From positions 23,341 through 87,340 of the forward strand of contig MCFE01000360.1 of the NCBI GenBank assembly GCA_002104905.1: 64,000 nt of DNA, read 5' to 3'. This stretch comes from Basidiobolus meristosporus CBS 931.73 (Eukaryota > Basidiobolomycota > Basidiobolomycetes > Basidiobolales > Basidiobolaceae). Below are positions 10,209 to 23,006 of this stretch, in pieces. How positions within the stretch are numbered: position 1 is the first letter of the stretch; the number at the start of each line of letters is the position of its first letter. Under the pieces are notes generated by a model. It was given only the letters and a program-made list of their open reading frames with translations, did not search any database and was not told the origin of the DNA. The position numbers and the translations under genes are program-made.

Positions 10209-11345
10209 TTAGAGTTCTATGGGTATGTCTTTGACACATGGCCGGATTTTCTCTTTTTGCACTTGGTCGAACGGAGAAACGTTCATACTTAAAAACGCTG
10301 GATCTAGCAGAAAAGCGGGAGATGTTATCACCCGCTTATTGATCGATTCATGCACTAGATTCGGATGATGAGCTATTGAAGATAGTACTGTTTCCTTTGA
10401 ATGAGGTGATAATATTGGTGCACAATCATCAGATAGCTCGGTAATGGACGGCAGTGGCTGTTTAGAACGCCACTCAGATACTTTCCGTGAAGCACTAGGC
10501 TTAATAGGGACTAATGGAGGCGGGAGTATTGACGGATCTACGCAATATGCCGTGTTGTAAGCGAGCGGTGAATTGGCAAAACATGAAGCAGGAAGGCTGG
10601 TTGATTGAGAAGAGTGGACATATGATGATATTGTGGTACTGGCTTGAGAATGGATACTTAGTTGAAAATCTGCATCCAGCAAAGAAAGTTTGGTAAAGCC
10701 AGAGTAGGTCGATGGATTGCTATGATTCTCGATATTGGAGACTTGATGTGCATTTGTCGCCCTCCCTATCTCTAGAGTCAGGAGTTTAGATAGAGTCCGT
10801 GGGGATTCATGCTTTGGTAAGGTCACCGTATGTAAAGAGTATTTTTGGCATTTATACTCAGCATGATTGTCTATACAGTCAAAATAAATGCAGTTTAGCA
10901 ACCGGCTAACACGTGCCTTCCAGTGGTGCTGAGTGAAGTAATCCTTACTTTGCCATGGCTTGTAAAGTTTTTTGGCTATTTGATAACGAGGGATCCTTGG
11001 GACGTTAAAGAAGACGTCTGCATTCACATCATAGCTATCGTCGTGATCCGATTGAACTGGTACCATTAACGGGTCCGCTTTTTTCCTTTTTGTCGTCTGT
11101 CTTTTATTCTGAAACCATATTTGGACAGCTCGCATGGTCATCCCCAACTGGGAGGCGAGCTTTTCGCGTGTGGTCGTATCCGGGCGCGAGTTAGCTTGGA
11201 ATGATCTTTCAAGCACAACCTGCTCTTGCCTATTCGTTCTCCTCCGTTTCTTGCGAGCAGGCAAATTCGAGTTGCTTGACACAAACTGGTTAGCATCGGT
11301 ATTTATCCAGCTGAGACTTTCAATATTATGGCCTTCAATACTCAT
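10209..11345 (-). CDS. Homeodomain transcription factor
   Basis: A 378-residue single-exon protein starting at the ATG at 11345; the frame is open 12 codons further upstream but without an ATG. The homeodomain spans about residues 31-89, from ARKKRRRTNRQEQ to the recognition helix VQIWFQNKRQTTKRKK, with the invariant W77, F78, N80 and R82. The sequence is of the typical (non-TALE) 60-residue class seen in fungal regulators such as the Phx1/Yox1 groups. It should bind DNA in the nucleus. The rest is Ser-rich with no recognised domain, a usual design for fungal homeodomain proteins. I cannot say which pathway it controls. A splice acceptor-like ATAG just before the ATG leaves room for a non-coding or short coding first exon. 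Confidence 0.88.
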   Translation of the reverse strand: MSIEGHNIESLSWINTDANQFVSSNSNLPARKKRRRTNRQEQVVLERSFQANSRPDTTTREKLASQLGMTMRAVQIWFQNKRQTTKRKKADPLMVPVQSDHDDSYDVNADVFFNVPRIPRYQIAKKLYKPWQSKDYFTQHHWKARVSRLLNCIYFDCIDNHAEYKCQKYSLHTVTLPKHESPRTLSKLLTLEIGRATNAHQVSNIENHSNPSTYSGFTKLSLLDADFQLSIHSQASTTISSYVHSSQSTSLPASCFANSPLAYNTAYCVDPSILPPPLVPIKPSASRKVSEWRSKQPLPSITELSDDCAPILSPHSKETVLSSIAHHPNLVHESINKRVITSPAFLLDPAFLSMNVSPFDQVQKEKIRPCVKDIPIEL

Positions 11346-14051
11346 GTTGTAGTTAGCGCCTATCCCAATATCTACCAGCAAGCGAAATCATTAGCATTCA
11401 TGTAGACGATGAGTCAGAGAATCGTGAGCCTTATAATATGGATAAATATGACTTACTCGTTGGGCAGACAGACTGATTATCGTCCCGGCAATCGTGGCTG
11501 AATCAACGACTTCAACTGCCTTTAAGTAGAAGCGTTTGCAAAAATCAATATGACAGATTCGAATGCTGTGTAGAGTGCCATCTGAGCACATCATAGTGTA
11601 CCTGATTGGCCATTGCAGAGCAATCGTAATTTACCCAATATATCACGTTGACCAAAGCTAGAGATCGATCCTTATCGCTTTTAAGCTTTAAATTCACGGA
11701 TTACCCATGGAAGGTCGGCAAAATCATCACTACATCTATCCATATACCACATTCGGGAAATATGACGTGTACTAGATGAAGTTTAGCTGCGCTTAGACCT
11801 TAGAGCAATCACTGTATTTTGAGGGTTCTCAATTCTTGGACCGTAGTAGCCGGTTGAATACCAGTGATGTTGGTCTTTTACAATTATTGCGTGACTACAT
11901 ATAGGAGGACGCTCAATTATGTGCAACATATGGACCGTTCCCATCAACTGTTTGATTATTCCCATTCACATAAACCCACCGTCTGTCACTAAATAAAACA
12001 GGTGTTGAGTAGGATTTGATCTTCTCATTCACTGTCGGAAGATCCACAGCTACGCTCATTTTGTGGAATACACCAACCTAACCATTCTGCCCATTTAACA
12101 TTACCAGAAGGGGATCTGCTCGGCCCCTATGCCGTTAATGTGCCTGGTTTTGCTTTCCATCAGTACGCCGTCGAGCATATGAGCCGCGCTTCACAATACT
12201 TACTAAGCAAAATTGCTAGGGTAGCCGCAATGCCCATTGGAGGAGATATGATACTCAAGGTGGGAAGTATCCTGCTCACCAGAGAGTTGAGAAATCTAGT
12301 ATGGGCCGCAAATAATGACTCATTTCCTACAAACTCACGAGCATTAATTAAAATCACCCGCTGATACAAGACTTCCCCTATCATCTATCCTAAGCATGCC
12401 TCATAGCGTTAGTTCGTCTTACGTATGCGTAAGTAGCAACCGGCTAGGACGAATGTTGAAGCCCGAATCTGGAACCAAGCAATACGCTTTTACTGATTGT
12501 GAGATTTGTGTTCACTCCGCACGCACCAAAAAAGATGCCGAAAAGTGGATATCCTCAACCGCTGTTAGCATAAGAACTGTCTCAACCACATGCTAAAAAG
12601 ATATTGAGGGAATCCCGAATAATCCGGTGGTTGATGCATGAACTATGAATAAGCACTTCGTAGGATATATGTGGAGGATAGGTGGCTTGTCTGATGGTTG
12701 AATTCATATATTACCTAATGCTTCGCATGATTTATCTGCCCTCAAGTACTTTGTTGCCCACAACAGGGTAGACCCCAATCATGGGGCTGTTTATAAAAAT
12801 CCGCCCTACATGTAGGAATTATTTTTAATGATTAGGTTTACGTTCTGTGTATTCCAGACACCGAAAAAATCCGACCTGATTGACAAAAGACCTTAAAATA
12901 GATGAAGCTAAACCTCGAATGGCAGGAATGGCACATCGGTTGCGCCTAAGTGTTAATCAATGTTTTGAATGATGGAAGGATGCATGGTTATTAGCCGGCT
13001 GATACTGGAAGGCCTTGTTATCATAAAAGCCCCATGCTCACACTACAAAATCATGGATAACGCGCAAGTCAGCAATGTATCGAATCCCCGGAGAAACTTG
13101 GCCAGTAATCAGGAAATCCTAGGGCAACTCAGTATGTTTCAAACCATTGAAGCGACCAGGGCATACCCATTGAATAATGGGCAAACACCATTTCTCCGAA
13201 TCAACCACCCATCAACAATATGGGAATCTTTCAGCTGTGGTCATGCTAACTAGCCAATTTACCTTACCCACTCTGGGAAATCTACGAAATTGCGGCAAAC
13301 TGCAAGTGGGTCATATCCATATTCTAATGGTAGAATGGAGGATCAAGATCTCGCAGTCAGAATCTCGATACAGGTTGGAAATGGCTGGGGGTATCATGTA
13401 CAGAATGTTCCAGGACTCTAGACCCGCGTGATGCTGAACAAAGACCTCCTTTTCAGCTGGACAAACTCACTTAATGTAAACAACGAGAACCCAGTGCTGA
13501 ATGGCCTAGACCGTAGTGTTGGAAGAAGCAAACCGATGCTTGTAAACCAATAGTGGGCCGAGTACACATGGCATCAGCCAGTGAGTAACGTTAGGAAGAT
13601 GAGTCACCTTACCTATGGCATTAGTAATCTCCGAGCTGAATTACCGGAATTGTGTGGATTGCATAAGCCGCATTCAAAAAAGGAACCGTGTCCGAGTTAG
13701 TAGGCCTCCATGACAAAGGCAAGATTGAAGTTGCATTAGGGATTGAATCGTTTCGTGAAGTTTGGAAACTCAGAAGTAGTAGTAAATCGAATGTATTAGT
13801 TTGTACTAATCTTTCGATCTAATCATAAACCACCCCTTGAAGGATGATTTTTATTTTCCCACCATATGTCTTGAATCTCACAACTGTCTTTTCTGTAGAA
13901 TGATGTTCCGAAATTGGTCAAGCCCTAGCATCCTATATAAAAACCGTTCCAGCATTTGTTCGTAGCAGGCGGATTTGTTCAGATCCATCAATTCCCCTTT
14001 TAACCTTAACCCAGCCAGTTGTCACAAAGCCAGCACCAGTTGACATATAAC
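11346..14051. other. Gene-poor 2.7-kb interval
   Basis: No complete gene recognised. A plus-strand frame from about 12,090 to 12,364 reads protein-like without a clear start. Another at 13,177-13,431 contains a leucine-patterned stretch (QFTLPTLGNLRNCGKLQVG) but lacks context. Both could be relics. Confidence 0.35.
13934..13942 (+). promoter_or_regulatory. TATA box of the PPxY membrane protein gene
   Basis: TATATAAAA about 110 bp upstream of the ATG at 14052. Confidence 0.45.
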
Positions 14052-14627
14052 ATGCGGCTCGGAGTGTTTTTCGTTGCCACGACCGGCCTGTACCGCCTAG
14101 CCTCCACACTACCGACATCAAACAGCACTGACCTAGTCGGTACAACGGCGCTTCTTAAAGATGATGAGCCAGGGAAAATAGGCACCTCAGTCCCCTATCT
14201 TCAACTCTCATTGAGTATAATCACCCCAATAATCGCCTTATTGGCCTGTGTATATTTCACATGGAAGAAATGGAGGCAAATCAATGAGACGAAGAGAAGA
14301 GTTAAGCTTGCAATTCGTAACTACTTGGCTAACGACAGAGAGCAGTCAACCAACAATAATGGAAATTCAGATGGCCCACCAGAGTATGTGCGTCGAAGTT
14401 CGCAGCCGAGCCTGCCACCACAGATGGTAAAACAGATTGATGAGGTGGTGTATGGCCGAATTTCATCAACCATTGAACGTCCACCCGTCAATCTCGCCCA
14501 ACAAGAGGAACTTCCAGAGTACTCGGATGGAACTGTTACCGCCACATCATCGGATACAGTAATACCGCAGGTAATCGACCAACCCGTATATCCTAATGGC
14601 GAAACAGCATCATTGCGGACAGCATGA
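14052..14627 (+). CDS. Small single-pass membrane protein with PPxY/LPxY motifs
   Basis: A 191-residue intronless protein. The ATG at 14052 is chosen because it is the first ATG in the frame and opens a signal-peptide-like stretch (MRLGVFFVATTG, cleavage perhaps near 18-23). A short Ser/Thr-containing outer segment follows, then one membrane helix (about 50-70) with a basic stop-transfer flank (WKKWRQ, KRRVK). The cytoplasmic tail carries PPEY at 109-112 and LPEY at 154-157. PPxY motifs bind WW domains, notably those of Rsp5/Nedd4 ubiquitin ligases, so an adaptor role in trafficking is a reasonable guess. I do not recognise the family. The layout is also compatible with a cell-surface or Rax2/Axl2-like stub. 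Confidence 0.65.
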   Translation: MRLGVFFVATTGLYRLASTLPTSNSTDLVGTTALLKDDEPGKIGTSVPYLQLSLSIITPIIALLACVYFTWKKWRQINETKRRVKLAIRNYLANDREQSTNNNGNSDGPPEYVRRSSQPSLPPQMVKQIDEVVYGRISSTIERPPVNLAQQEELPEYSDGTVTATSSDTVIPQVIDQPVYPNGETASLRTA

Positions 14628-14890
14628 CCCTTATACACGCTCAACATGCTACGCATCTGTAGTTTATGCACCCGAAACTCACTCTTGATCAAGTTATGCT
14701 CCTGTAGATACGCCGTGTATTTTTATATAAATAAATGCCACACTAGTTAGATGTTTCCATTGCGTAGCGGGCCACTAGAGATTTTGAGGAACTGGAAGTA
14801 ATGAAGCAGTGGCTGGATAATTTCAATAATTTTATTTCGTGATCAAAATGAATCAAGATATTGAGACGATGCGAGAACCTTCAAGTAGAC

Positions 14891-15779
14891 CTATTTCCCG
14901 CCCAAAATCCCGTCGATTGCAGTTTTGATATTGGGAAGTGTACTTGGATCAATGGGGCAATCGAGGCTAACGGTGTTGCTGATGGTTGGCTTGATACCCA
15001 GCCAACTGATGAGCGAGATGTCCAGAGTTGCCTCGTACTTGATATTGATCTTTTCCTTTGCAACGTTGCTTAGGAAGCCACATTTTCCAAACAAATCTAA
15101 CAGCGCTTGAGAGGAGCCCTGCTCTGTAGCATTGTAGACCAAAGTGAAGGGCAGTGTGAAGTTGGTTGTCCCCTTTGCTTTGAAGGAGACCGGTTGCAAT
15201 AACGCACCATTACCGACATTAACATCTTGGTTGCCAACATGGTATTTACCCTAGAGTGTGGATGCTGAATTAGTACAAGACGCGGCATGAAGATTGCAAA
15301 ATACTGGGACTAACCACAACGGTAATATTCTTCATCTTGATACCGATTAAATTGGGATTCTCAACATAAAGATTCAGGTTGACGGGTATCTTAACATTGA
15401 TATCTTGTAAACGAGTGAATGAACTCAGTTGGTTTTGGACCCCATTGATGTCAGTAAACTTGGCATCTTGGAACTCGACCTTGGGAACCCCCCGGGGCCA
15501 GCAGAAATAGGCGGCAACACCTATTCCTGCCAAAATAAGCAGCAGGATTATACAGCAGCTAATTTTGGATGCCCGGCTCTGGCAACAGCAACAGCAGCAA
15601 CGTCGCTTCTTGGCTTTCTCCGAGGGAGGGCTCACCTCATACTGCTGTTGGTTGTATGCGTAGTCGCTGTAGCCTCGGGTTTGCTGAGTGTGATAGTTTT
15701 GGTATTGGTTTTCATATTGGCCCTCTTCGTCCCGTAAAGTTTGAAAGCCCTTCTTGGCAGGATTGTTAATGTGGCTCAT
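14891..15779 (-). CDS. LEA-2 (NDR1/HIN1-like) domain membrane protein
   Basis: Two exons, 15315-15779 and 14891-15250, separated by a 64-nt intron with a TACTAAT branch site, encode 274 residues. A Tyr/Gln-rich cytoplasmic N-terminus (1-55) ends in KKRRCCCCCC (57-66), a likely palmitoylation cluster. One membrane helix follows (about 74-94), then a LEA-2 domain outside the cytosol: KVEFQDAKFTDINGV, a beta-sandwich core with NLNLYVENPNLIGIKMKNITVV, and after the splice GKYHVGNQDVNVGNG. This architecture is shared by plant NDR1/HIN1-like proteins and fungal LEA-2 proteins such as yeast Tag1-type proteins. LEA-2 domains are linked to lipid binding or membrane stress; the role here is unknown. 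The splice joint keeps phase 0 and makes continuous domain sequence. Confidence 0.82.
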
Positions 15780-18700
15780 CTCGGAAGATGGTATTGTGGT
15801 TAAAATGAATTACAGTAATGTACAGGTAGAAGATGTGGGGTGAGTTACAATGAAGCGTGGGCTCAAATAGTGACTCTGCGTGACCGAAAACAAAATTCCA
15901 ATGAAGCAAAGTCCAGAGAAGACACTCGAGAAGTGGGATGATTTGGAGGTGTTTGGAGGCATCTGTAGAGGTTTATGTATTGCAGCAAGGATGGGGTCTG
16001 TAAGCGATTGGCTAATCGGACTTGGCTCTGGTATTACTAAGAATATTAATCAATATATGTAAGATGTTTTCAGTGACTGAATGGAATGAGCGAATCCTAT
16101 ATTCAATTTGCCCGTGTCTCGTTATGGGAGATTTTTTTTACGGGTATACTCCGTCATGCAGGATATGTTTAACATAGATAGTTATTTTTGCCAAACGAAT
16201 TGCATCGAAATTGGATGTTGATGTGACACAGAGGGAAGAATGCCAGCCGTCTATTCATCAAGCCAGAAGTTACCAGCTAGTGATTTAACATTGAGACCTA
16301 CCAAAACAAGCGATTCCTTAATCTATTTTTAAAATGAATGCTCTTCCAGTCGTGTGCCGCCAATCAAACGCCATCTCTGTATTTTGCCACAGATCCAGGT
16401 CTCATCCTGATGGACTTGGGCTGCAACTCCTCATTCGACAACTCTATTTATCACCATTTTATACTAAGACCGTGATGGTAATGCCATATAAGCTTGACCT
16501 TGGCATCCGATTATTCATTAATTTGGAAGATCCATATCGTCACTGATGAAAATGGCCACTCACAATATCGATTGGCTCTGTTCCTTGATATGGCAGCTCT
16601 ATGTTATCATGTCTCTGATCAACTTTGCTTCATATTGTGTGTTGGCGTTAATGTCATAGAAAAACCGGATTTCTTCGCCAAGACCATGTCACTGGTACAG
16701 CATTGGATTCTGCTGAAGCTGATCACAAGCGATGTATAACAATCCATCTCGTGCTTTCGTGACAACAATGAAGGCTATTTATCGGCACTCTTTGCATATT
16801 TGGTTAACCCATAGGAATACTCCCTGCAAACTAGGGCTAGAATTGACTGGCTCTGAAGCTACGAATATCCTCGATTTCCTGATATATATTTGCGCCCGGT
16901 ACAAATGGGGGTTTATCGGCGGAACCATGTGTTGGTGTATTTTGATGGTGCTTCCAAGATCTTTCCACAGCAACCAAGTGAATGAGGGGGCTTGATGTGA
17001 GCCTTATATACCCACACCCGACACGAAACACATAGGGAGTGATACCCATATTGAGGGAAGGCTTCCTTGCAGCCACGATTGTTGCCGTATCAATTATTGG
17101 TGCGGCACTTTAACTGTTACAACCAAAAACATACGATTGGATATGGCGTTCGCATGAAGTGCAGCACTTCATTGCCCTGTGATATTTTGTGCTGGCTAGG
17201 AGCACTTTGTTTGTAAGGGCGTTTAGCCTGAATAACCACGCACTGTACTTGGTGAATGCGCCAATTCATTCTGGTGGATACACACAAGTGTATGAACAGG
17301 GCTAATATTTCTCGTTCCCACAGTGGCCCAAGTTGCGACATGTCAAGCCCATTCTCATTTAAGCTTGTCACAAATGTCACCGAAAGTGGTAAATGGCGCT
17401 AACATTTCAACCAATTTGTAGATTACCACTTCCGCGGTAGTAGGGTAATGCAAATGAATCCATTCCTTAGCTGTGCCCCTTATGAGTACTCATTAATTCC
17501 TTCAGTGGGCAATCATACGTCGAGAAGCTTTATACGGAATACGCTGGTAATCAGGGCGAAAATTCAAATTTACCGTATCCGTCAGCATAGTTATTGAAAC
17601 GCTAGAAGGTGATTTGTAAATGGGCTTCCTAATGCTCCGCTTGAGAATGTGGCGCGGATATTTTATTTCAAGGTGGAAATACGGCACAAATGTTGTCGTA
17701 TTTTGCTACCATATGAAGGGGTGGATCGTTTTGGATGACATTAAATCAATTTAAGAGTGCCTATCCCATCACTTAATGAACAGATTAAGGAGTGGCTTGA
17801 GCTGTTGAACTATTTTGGTGGGTATATATCAATTCGGTCCTCAACATGAATATCCAAATGGAATCTACGGCCTGGAGCTACACTGAGTGTTCATGATAAT
17901 GCCTGACATATGTGAGTTGGGTAGTAGTATCTTGCAGAGAGATAAGGTAGCTTCAGCTTGACAGGTTTTATGGGTGTGAAATGGGAAGTGGTTTGGCCCC
18001 TTTGTACGGAGGATTCAAGAGAGCGACTACCTTGGTCATCTTTTACGAATTGCCGAGCTCGCCGAAAGGGCCAGTAACTAGTACTGATGCTGCAATGCTT
18101 CCACCGACTATAATCCTGAGCTTCTACAAAGAAGTACCTCATGCTTCTGAATGAAGAAACTTGTTTGTGTAAAGCGGGTGCAAATCAGAAAGTCGAGCTT
18201 TCAAAAACCATTTGAAGGGGCTGAGTCTTGGAATATTCAGAAGAGAGCGTTGGGGCATTTGGAAAGCAACCTTAGATATATGGTGCGTGGAAGATGCAAA
18301 TCTAGTGAAGATGATCCAATTGTAGATAGAAAGCGTTCATTGACGTCAGAGCACACCTCATAGGAATCAATACCATATCTTATAAGTCGTTTGTGTATAC
18401 AGCCCTTTAGTCGCGCTAGGTCACGTTATTTGTGTAATTGGATAGCCGGCTGAATCACGAGTTATTATGATAATACAACTAGTAATACTAGTTGGAAGTT
18501 TCAGGTCGATGAGTCTGACTCTTGGAGACATCTGCAAGAGCAAATCAAAGACTGGGGGCCCATTTTTTTTACACGAGCACTAAACAGAATTGTGAAGGTG
18601 CAAGACAAAAATCCAACTTGTATTCATTAGATTAACCCTGTAAAGGATGATAATTTACACAACGTTGGGGTCTCAGGATACCTCGCCAAACATAGTATCT

Positions 18701-19785
18701 TATCTTCTGATTGTCCATTTTGAAGTACGCTTGATATATAAATATATTAAATCCAATAAATGTTCTCATCACATCCAAATGCGTAATTCCTTGCCAGGAC
18801 ACAATCCCATTTAGAAAGCAAGTCGTTCTATGCCAAACATACTTAACAACGAAGGTGGATGATCGGGTTACTTCTCAAGGTGGAATACTCATGGTGACAA
18901 TGAGTAACATTTGCAATCCTAGCGAGCCGCAGGCGAATGTCTACCATTCTGGAAAGTAGGATTGGGCATTCAACACCAGACACTGCGGAATGAAGAGCTG
19001 AAATAGTGGTTATATCTTGTTCAATCTGAGCTTGTGTCGATCGAATTTCTTAAACAACCCTTAAGGGCAGTTTTCACTTTGTTCTAGGTACAGACAGAGA
19101 TCTTTACACTGTTCCCCTATATCTTGTGCTAGATCCGAACCAAGGCCGTGCACCCCTAGGATCAGGGATGGGAGTCTCACTACGCATGATGGGTATTGCT
19201 TCGCCTATCGTTCAGAATAATGTTAGTAATCCCCAAGGCGTCCATACGGGTGGGGTTTCATCTGTACATCCATGCTTCTGCCTTAATTTAGAGGAGAGGT
19301 TCCACAAGGGCTCAGTATCAATGGTGATTTGCTTTAAGTCTGCTCGTACAGTGATTATTTCAATGTATTGGCTCCGAACCTGTTTGATTTGCAAGTAAAT
19401 TTTAGGGTTAGGTGTACCTATATCGATCAAGCAGCGATTAGAAAGCTGCCGATTATCTCAGTAATATTCCTGGCATTTGATCATCGTAGTTCAATTGATG
19501 GGTCGATGATCGCAACCATCGCAGCCATCGCAGCCGCAATGGCTTGCCATCCTATAAAGGTGGGCATCGGCACAATCCTCACTGAACTGGATGCCATCTC
19601 AAGACATTCCCCCTCCCCCCAAAGTACTAATTAACAAATCACTATCAATACTCAAACGTTGAAAGAGATACAAATGCTGACACAGGTAATAAAGTTTGCC
19701 ATTAGACTTGACTATAGGAGTCAAGAAACGTCACAATCCGCGTTATTCCCAACGTTTATAACTAACCATCTCGAAATAGCCCACC
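15780..19785. other. 4-kb interval without a supported gene
   Basis: Several open frames of 60-90 codons exist on both strands but none has a recognisable motif or convincing exon structure. CpG content looks normal, unlike the transposon block. Part of 16,300-16,740 reads protein-like in two frames on the plus strand and could be a decayed gene. Confidence 0.4.
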
Positions 19786-20349
19786 ATGGCAAGTACTCAG
19801 TACGCAGACATATGTTCTGGATCAAAACCCAACGTATTGCCCACCGCCGACAGAATAATCAAAGTATCAGATACGCTTAGCCTCTCCCTCAACGAGATAA
19901 TGGGAAACCGCCAAAAGCTGGGCTCGATAATATTCAATAACAGAACTTCTACCCAATGCCTTCTTGAGGTTCATGACCAGCACAGCAGACACAGGTCATT
20001 TTGGATCCACGAGTTTCTTCTTGTGTCGGAAAGTCTACTACTATCGAACATCTTTCGCAAGTCTACATTTGCAATCCACCCTGCAACGGCGGACGAAATC
20101 ATTTGCAAAGATGTTGTCCCGGTAAAGATGGAAGATGCCGATGGCGGCGAATACGAAGTAATCCGACTGGAAATCCCATGTGTAGAGACTTTTGAGCCCC
20201 TACTACGCTGGCTCTACGATCACAATGACAGCAACTGGATCGAAACATTCACCAAGGATAATTTTGATCGTGTACTGGCCAATGTGGCATTTATGCGCTT
20301 GAATCTTCAAGCATACGATGTGTGTGCTCAATTCTATGAGGCCTTGTAA
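19786..20349 (+). CDS. BTB/POZ-like domain protein
   Basis: A 187-residue intronless protein starting at an ATG in good context (CCACCATGG). Residues 60-175 resemble a fungal BTB/POZ fold: a short ligand strand pair, FWIHEFLLVSESLLLSNIFRK (the position of the usual FxAHKxVLAxxSxxFxxMF segment), an insert, then LEIPCVETFEPLLRWLYDHN (the usual strand followed by the FxxLLxYIYTG segment), and a helical end. BTB proteins dimerise and often act as cullin-3 adaptors or in chromatin. There is no Kelch, BACK or zinc-finger partner, so this is a stand-alone BTB-like protein. The insert at 99-125 is longer than usual. Confidence 0.6.
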   Translation: MASTQYADICSGSKPNVLPTADRIIKVSDTLSLSLNEIMGNRQKLGSIIFNNRTSTQCLLEVHDQHSRHRSFWIHEFLLVSESLLLSNIFRKSTFAIHPATADEIICKDVVPVKMEDADGGEYEVIRLEIPCVETFEPLLRWLYDHNDSNWIETFTKDNFDRVLANVAFMRLNLQAYDVCAQFYEAL

Positions 20350-23006
20350 CTGCTAGTTCGGTACACTGCACATGAGTACATTTCGGCTAGAGGTAGAATT
20401 CACCGGAGAATCCCACCTTATTTCGCACATTCTTTATATTATCACCTGCCCGCAAACGCCACACAGTATCGACTTTGCTTGGTGGGCTATTCAGAGTGGG
20501 AAATAGGGAGCCTACCCCTCTTGCCTGCATTCATGGAATTTATTATTACATGGAGTATACTTCACCAATTGCCATTATTTGTAATAATTCCCTATCAATT
20601 TTGTATATGTATATATATAAATTTAATTCATAGTATTCACCAGTAATCAGCGGACTTGAGGGGTACCTGACGTCACCCTTTTGCCGTGTGTGACCTAACT
20701 TATAAGATTTGGAGGGACAACCACCCTCCATGCTACTTTGGGATTTGGATTCCCAAGTCCCTAGCTCGAGCAAATGCCCTGCCCCAAGTGTATCATTTTA
20801 GTCGAATGTAACAGGAGAGCAGGGGATCATAGTTGTTCCGAACGATGAGTGTCGGGATAACGTACATTTAAGATTTGGCCCAGCCAGTTCTCATGCAAAT
20901 AATAGGTAGGGCTGGGAGGTACCAAGCGTCAATGTTTTGGATCTGGCAACCCAACACTCTCTACACGAATGTGTGTTTTAATAGACTAATCCGAGCGAAA
21001 GGGATATATCTGGGGGCAGGTTGGACGTCCATCTGGTTACAGCCGGAGGGTTTTAGGGGATTGCCACATGTTGATCCAGTTGAAGTAGCCAATCTGACAG
21101 AAATCATAATCCTTGCAATGGTGTGATCCTAAACACAACATGCTGGACAGTATATTTGTGGTGTCTAAATGTTGAATGGAATCAATATCGCCAGCTGATA
21201 TGCCGAGGCTGCCCAGAGCTGGCGATGGACTGTCTGATGGTTGAACGCTGATTGTATATCGGAAGGCCGCTATCTCCCATTCATATCGACACTGTCTGAG
21301 TTGCTTGGAGTAATATTTCCTAATTAGAACAGTGCAGGTATCAATGTCATATGGAGATGGAGGTGTTGGCAAGTAATCAGAACCCCACATACGCCAAACA
21401 GCGGTCGTAATCAATATCAGTGAAAAGTGCGAACAGCTCGTGTGAAGAATTTCGGGGAAAGCTAAACTAAACTGAAATCTATGTGATGCGTATTTATCAC
21501 CAAATCGCTACAACTAATACTCCGTCGGATACTAGATTGAATCTATCCCTCTAGCCTCATCTGGGGGATATAAGATGGTTAAAGTATGACCAAAGCTGCG
21601 CGTATTTCAGGTTAGATTTAGTTATTGTTTATATTGAACAGGGATATGGCGCGGTCTACTCTTCGATTAATGTACAAAGTATCAGCCATCATTTCATCCC
21701 AACACAATTCCAGTTTGTAATATTACAGTAGTACAGTATGTCATGTGCTGGTGTTGGATACATGAACAAATCTTGCCGTGAACTACACAACTCCTTAGGA
21801 AAGCAGCGCATTGTCTATATCGGACTTTCAGCTGATCGATAATACCAACCACTCTGTAACTATGCGTATGTAATTATAACAAGATCATGCAACTGGGATA
21901 GTTGAATGATTGCGCCAATATAACGCTTGCCAGCTATACACATAGCCGAGGAGTATCCTTGAGCACCAGATAACGTATACTACAAGACAGACTATTCATC
22001 TCAGTTCTGTTACATCCGAATCCCTTTCACCACTACTCGCAATAACCCTGACAGAGCGGATCACGCTATCATCCATCAATAGGGATCAAGTGAGCAGCCG
22101 TTTAGATATCGAATGTCTTATGATTCCCAGGAAAGCTCTGTAGTAAAGAATTGCCCTGATATATTATAATGGCGATAATGGGAAGAGGCCAGAGTATATA
22201 CCAAACCCAGGGATCTCAGTTAAGGTTAATATTAATGAAGAGCTTGTTCAGTGACTGCTGAAAATCCAATTTGGTCATATTAATGTTCAGTTGTAGGTGA
22301 TCAAGTCGGGGTATCAGAATTAAGGTCACAACATGATAGAGTATTACATTCGTCACAACCCAATAATACGAGCGATAAGCTCATGTGAGCTGTCATTTTT
22401 TGGGTTTCGTGTAAGTCCCACTGATTACTTGAGGTTCAAAGGCGTTTCTACTGAACCCAGGTGGCCCCTTGATTTTTTGGTGATGGATTGGAGGTGAAAT
22501 ATGATGCTGGCGAACAATGCGCAGTTTTGAATCAGTCAGTCTGTTGCAACCCGCGAGCAGTGTGGAATGTTCCTATTGTTTTTGGTGCAAGAAATAGGTC
22601 AAAGTGAGTCTCTCTGTCTGAAGCGAGGGACAATATACTTGTTCGACGTCTCCTAACCGAGCGTAGCAGCTTTTTTAACCGAGAAGCCGGTCTGAGTATC
22701 AAATTCCTGGTCACGAGGCAATCCAATATTCCTTAATTTATGGCAATGTAATATTAGTACTAAATGTAACGTATCAGATGTCATTCAAATCACCAATTAG
22801 TTCATATTCTAATCTATAGAACAATCATGCCCTCTGATTTGATATTCGTTTCGGAATACCCCACTTTGCATGGGGTGTCGGGTAAAATCCGCGGTTCTGG
22901 TGTAACCATTGGTCCAAATACAGTCCTGAACAATTTCGGGATATATAAGTGTCAGTCGGCCCTGGATTTTCGTAAAACACAGTCCAATATTCTATTCTTT
23001 GATTGC
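20350..23006. other. Intergenic stretch, no supported gene
   Basis: The longest minus-strand frame, 21037-21414, lacks an ATG at its start and a recognisable domain. The 3' end of the interval is the promoter of the F-box gene. Confidence 0.45.
22942..22949 (+). promoter_or_regulatory. TATA box of the F-box gene
   Basis: TATATAAG about 58-65 bp before the ATG at 23007. This position argues that the open frame upstream of it (from 22827) is not translated. Confidence 0.45.

Noticed and set aside
9919-10239. 106-codon minus-strand frame
   Set aside because: Starts inside the homeodomain gene in another frame and has no feature.
12093-12364. Plus-strand frame of about 90 codons (HLTLPEGDLLGPYAV...)
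   Set aside because: No start codon with good context, no motif, overlapping frame on the other strand equally open.
15429-15737. Hydrophobic 102-codon plus-strand frame
   Set aside because: Antisense shadow of the LEA-2 gene.
21037-21414. 125-codon minus-strand frame
   Set aside because: No ATG at its start and no family recognised; left unannotated although it reads fairly smoothly.
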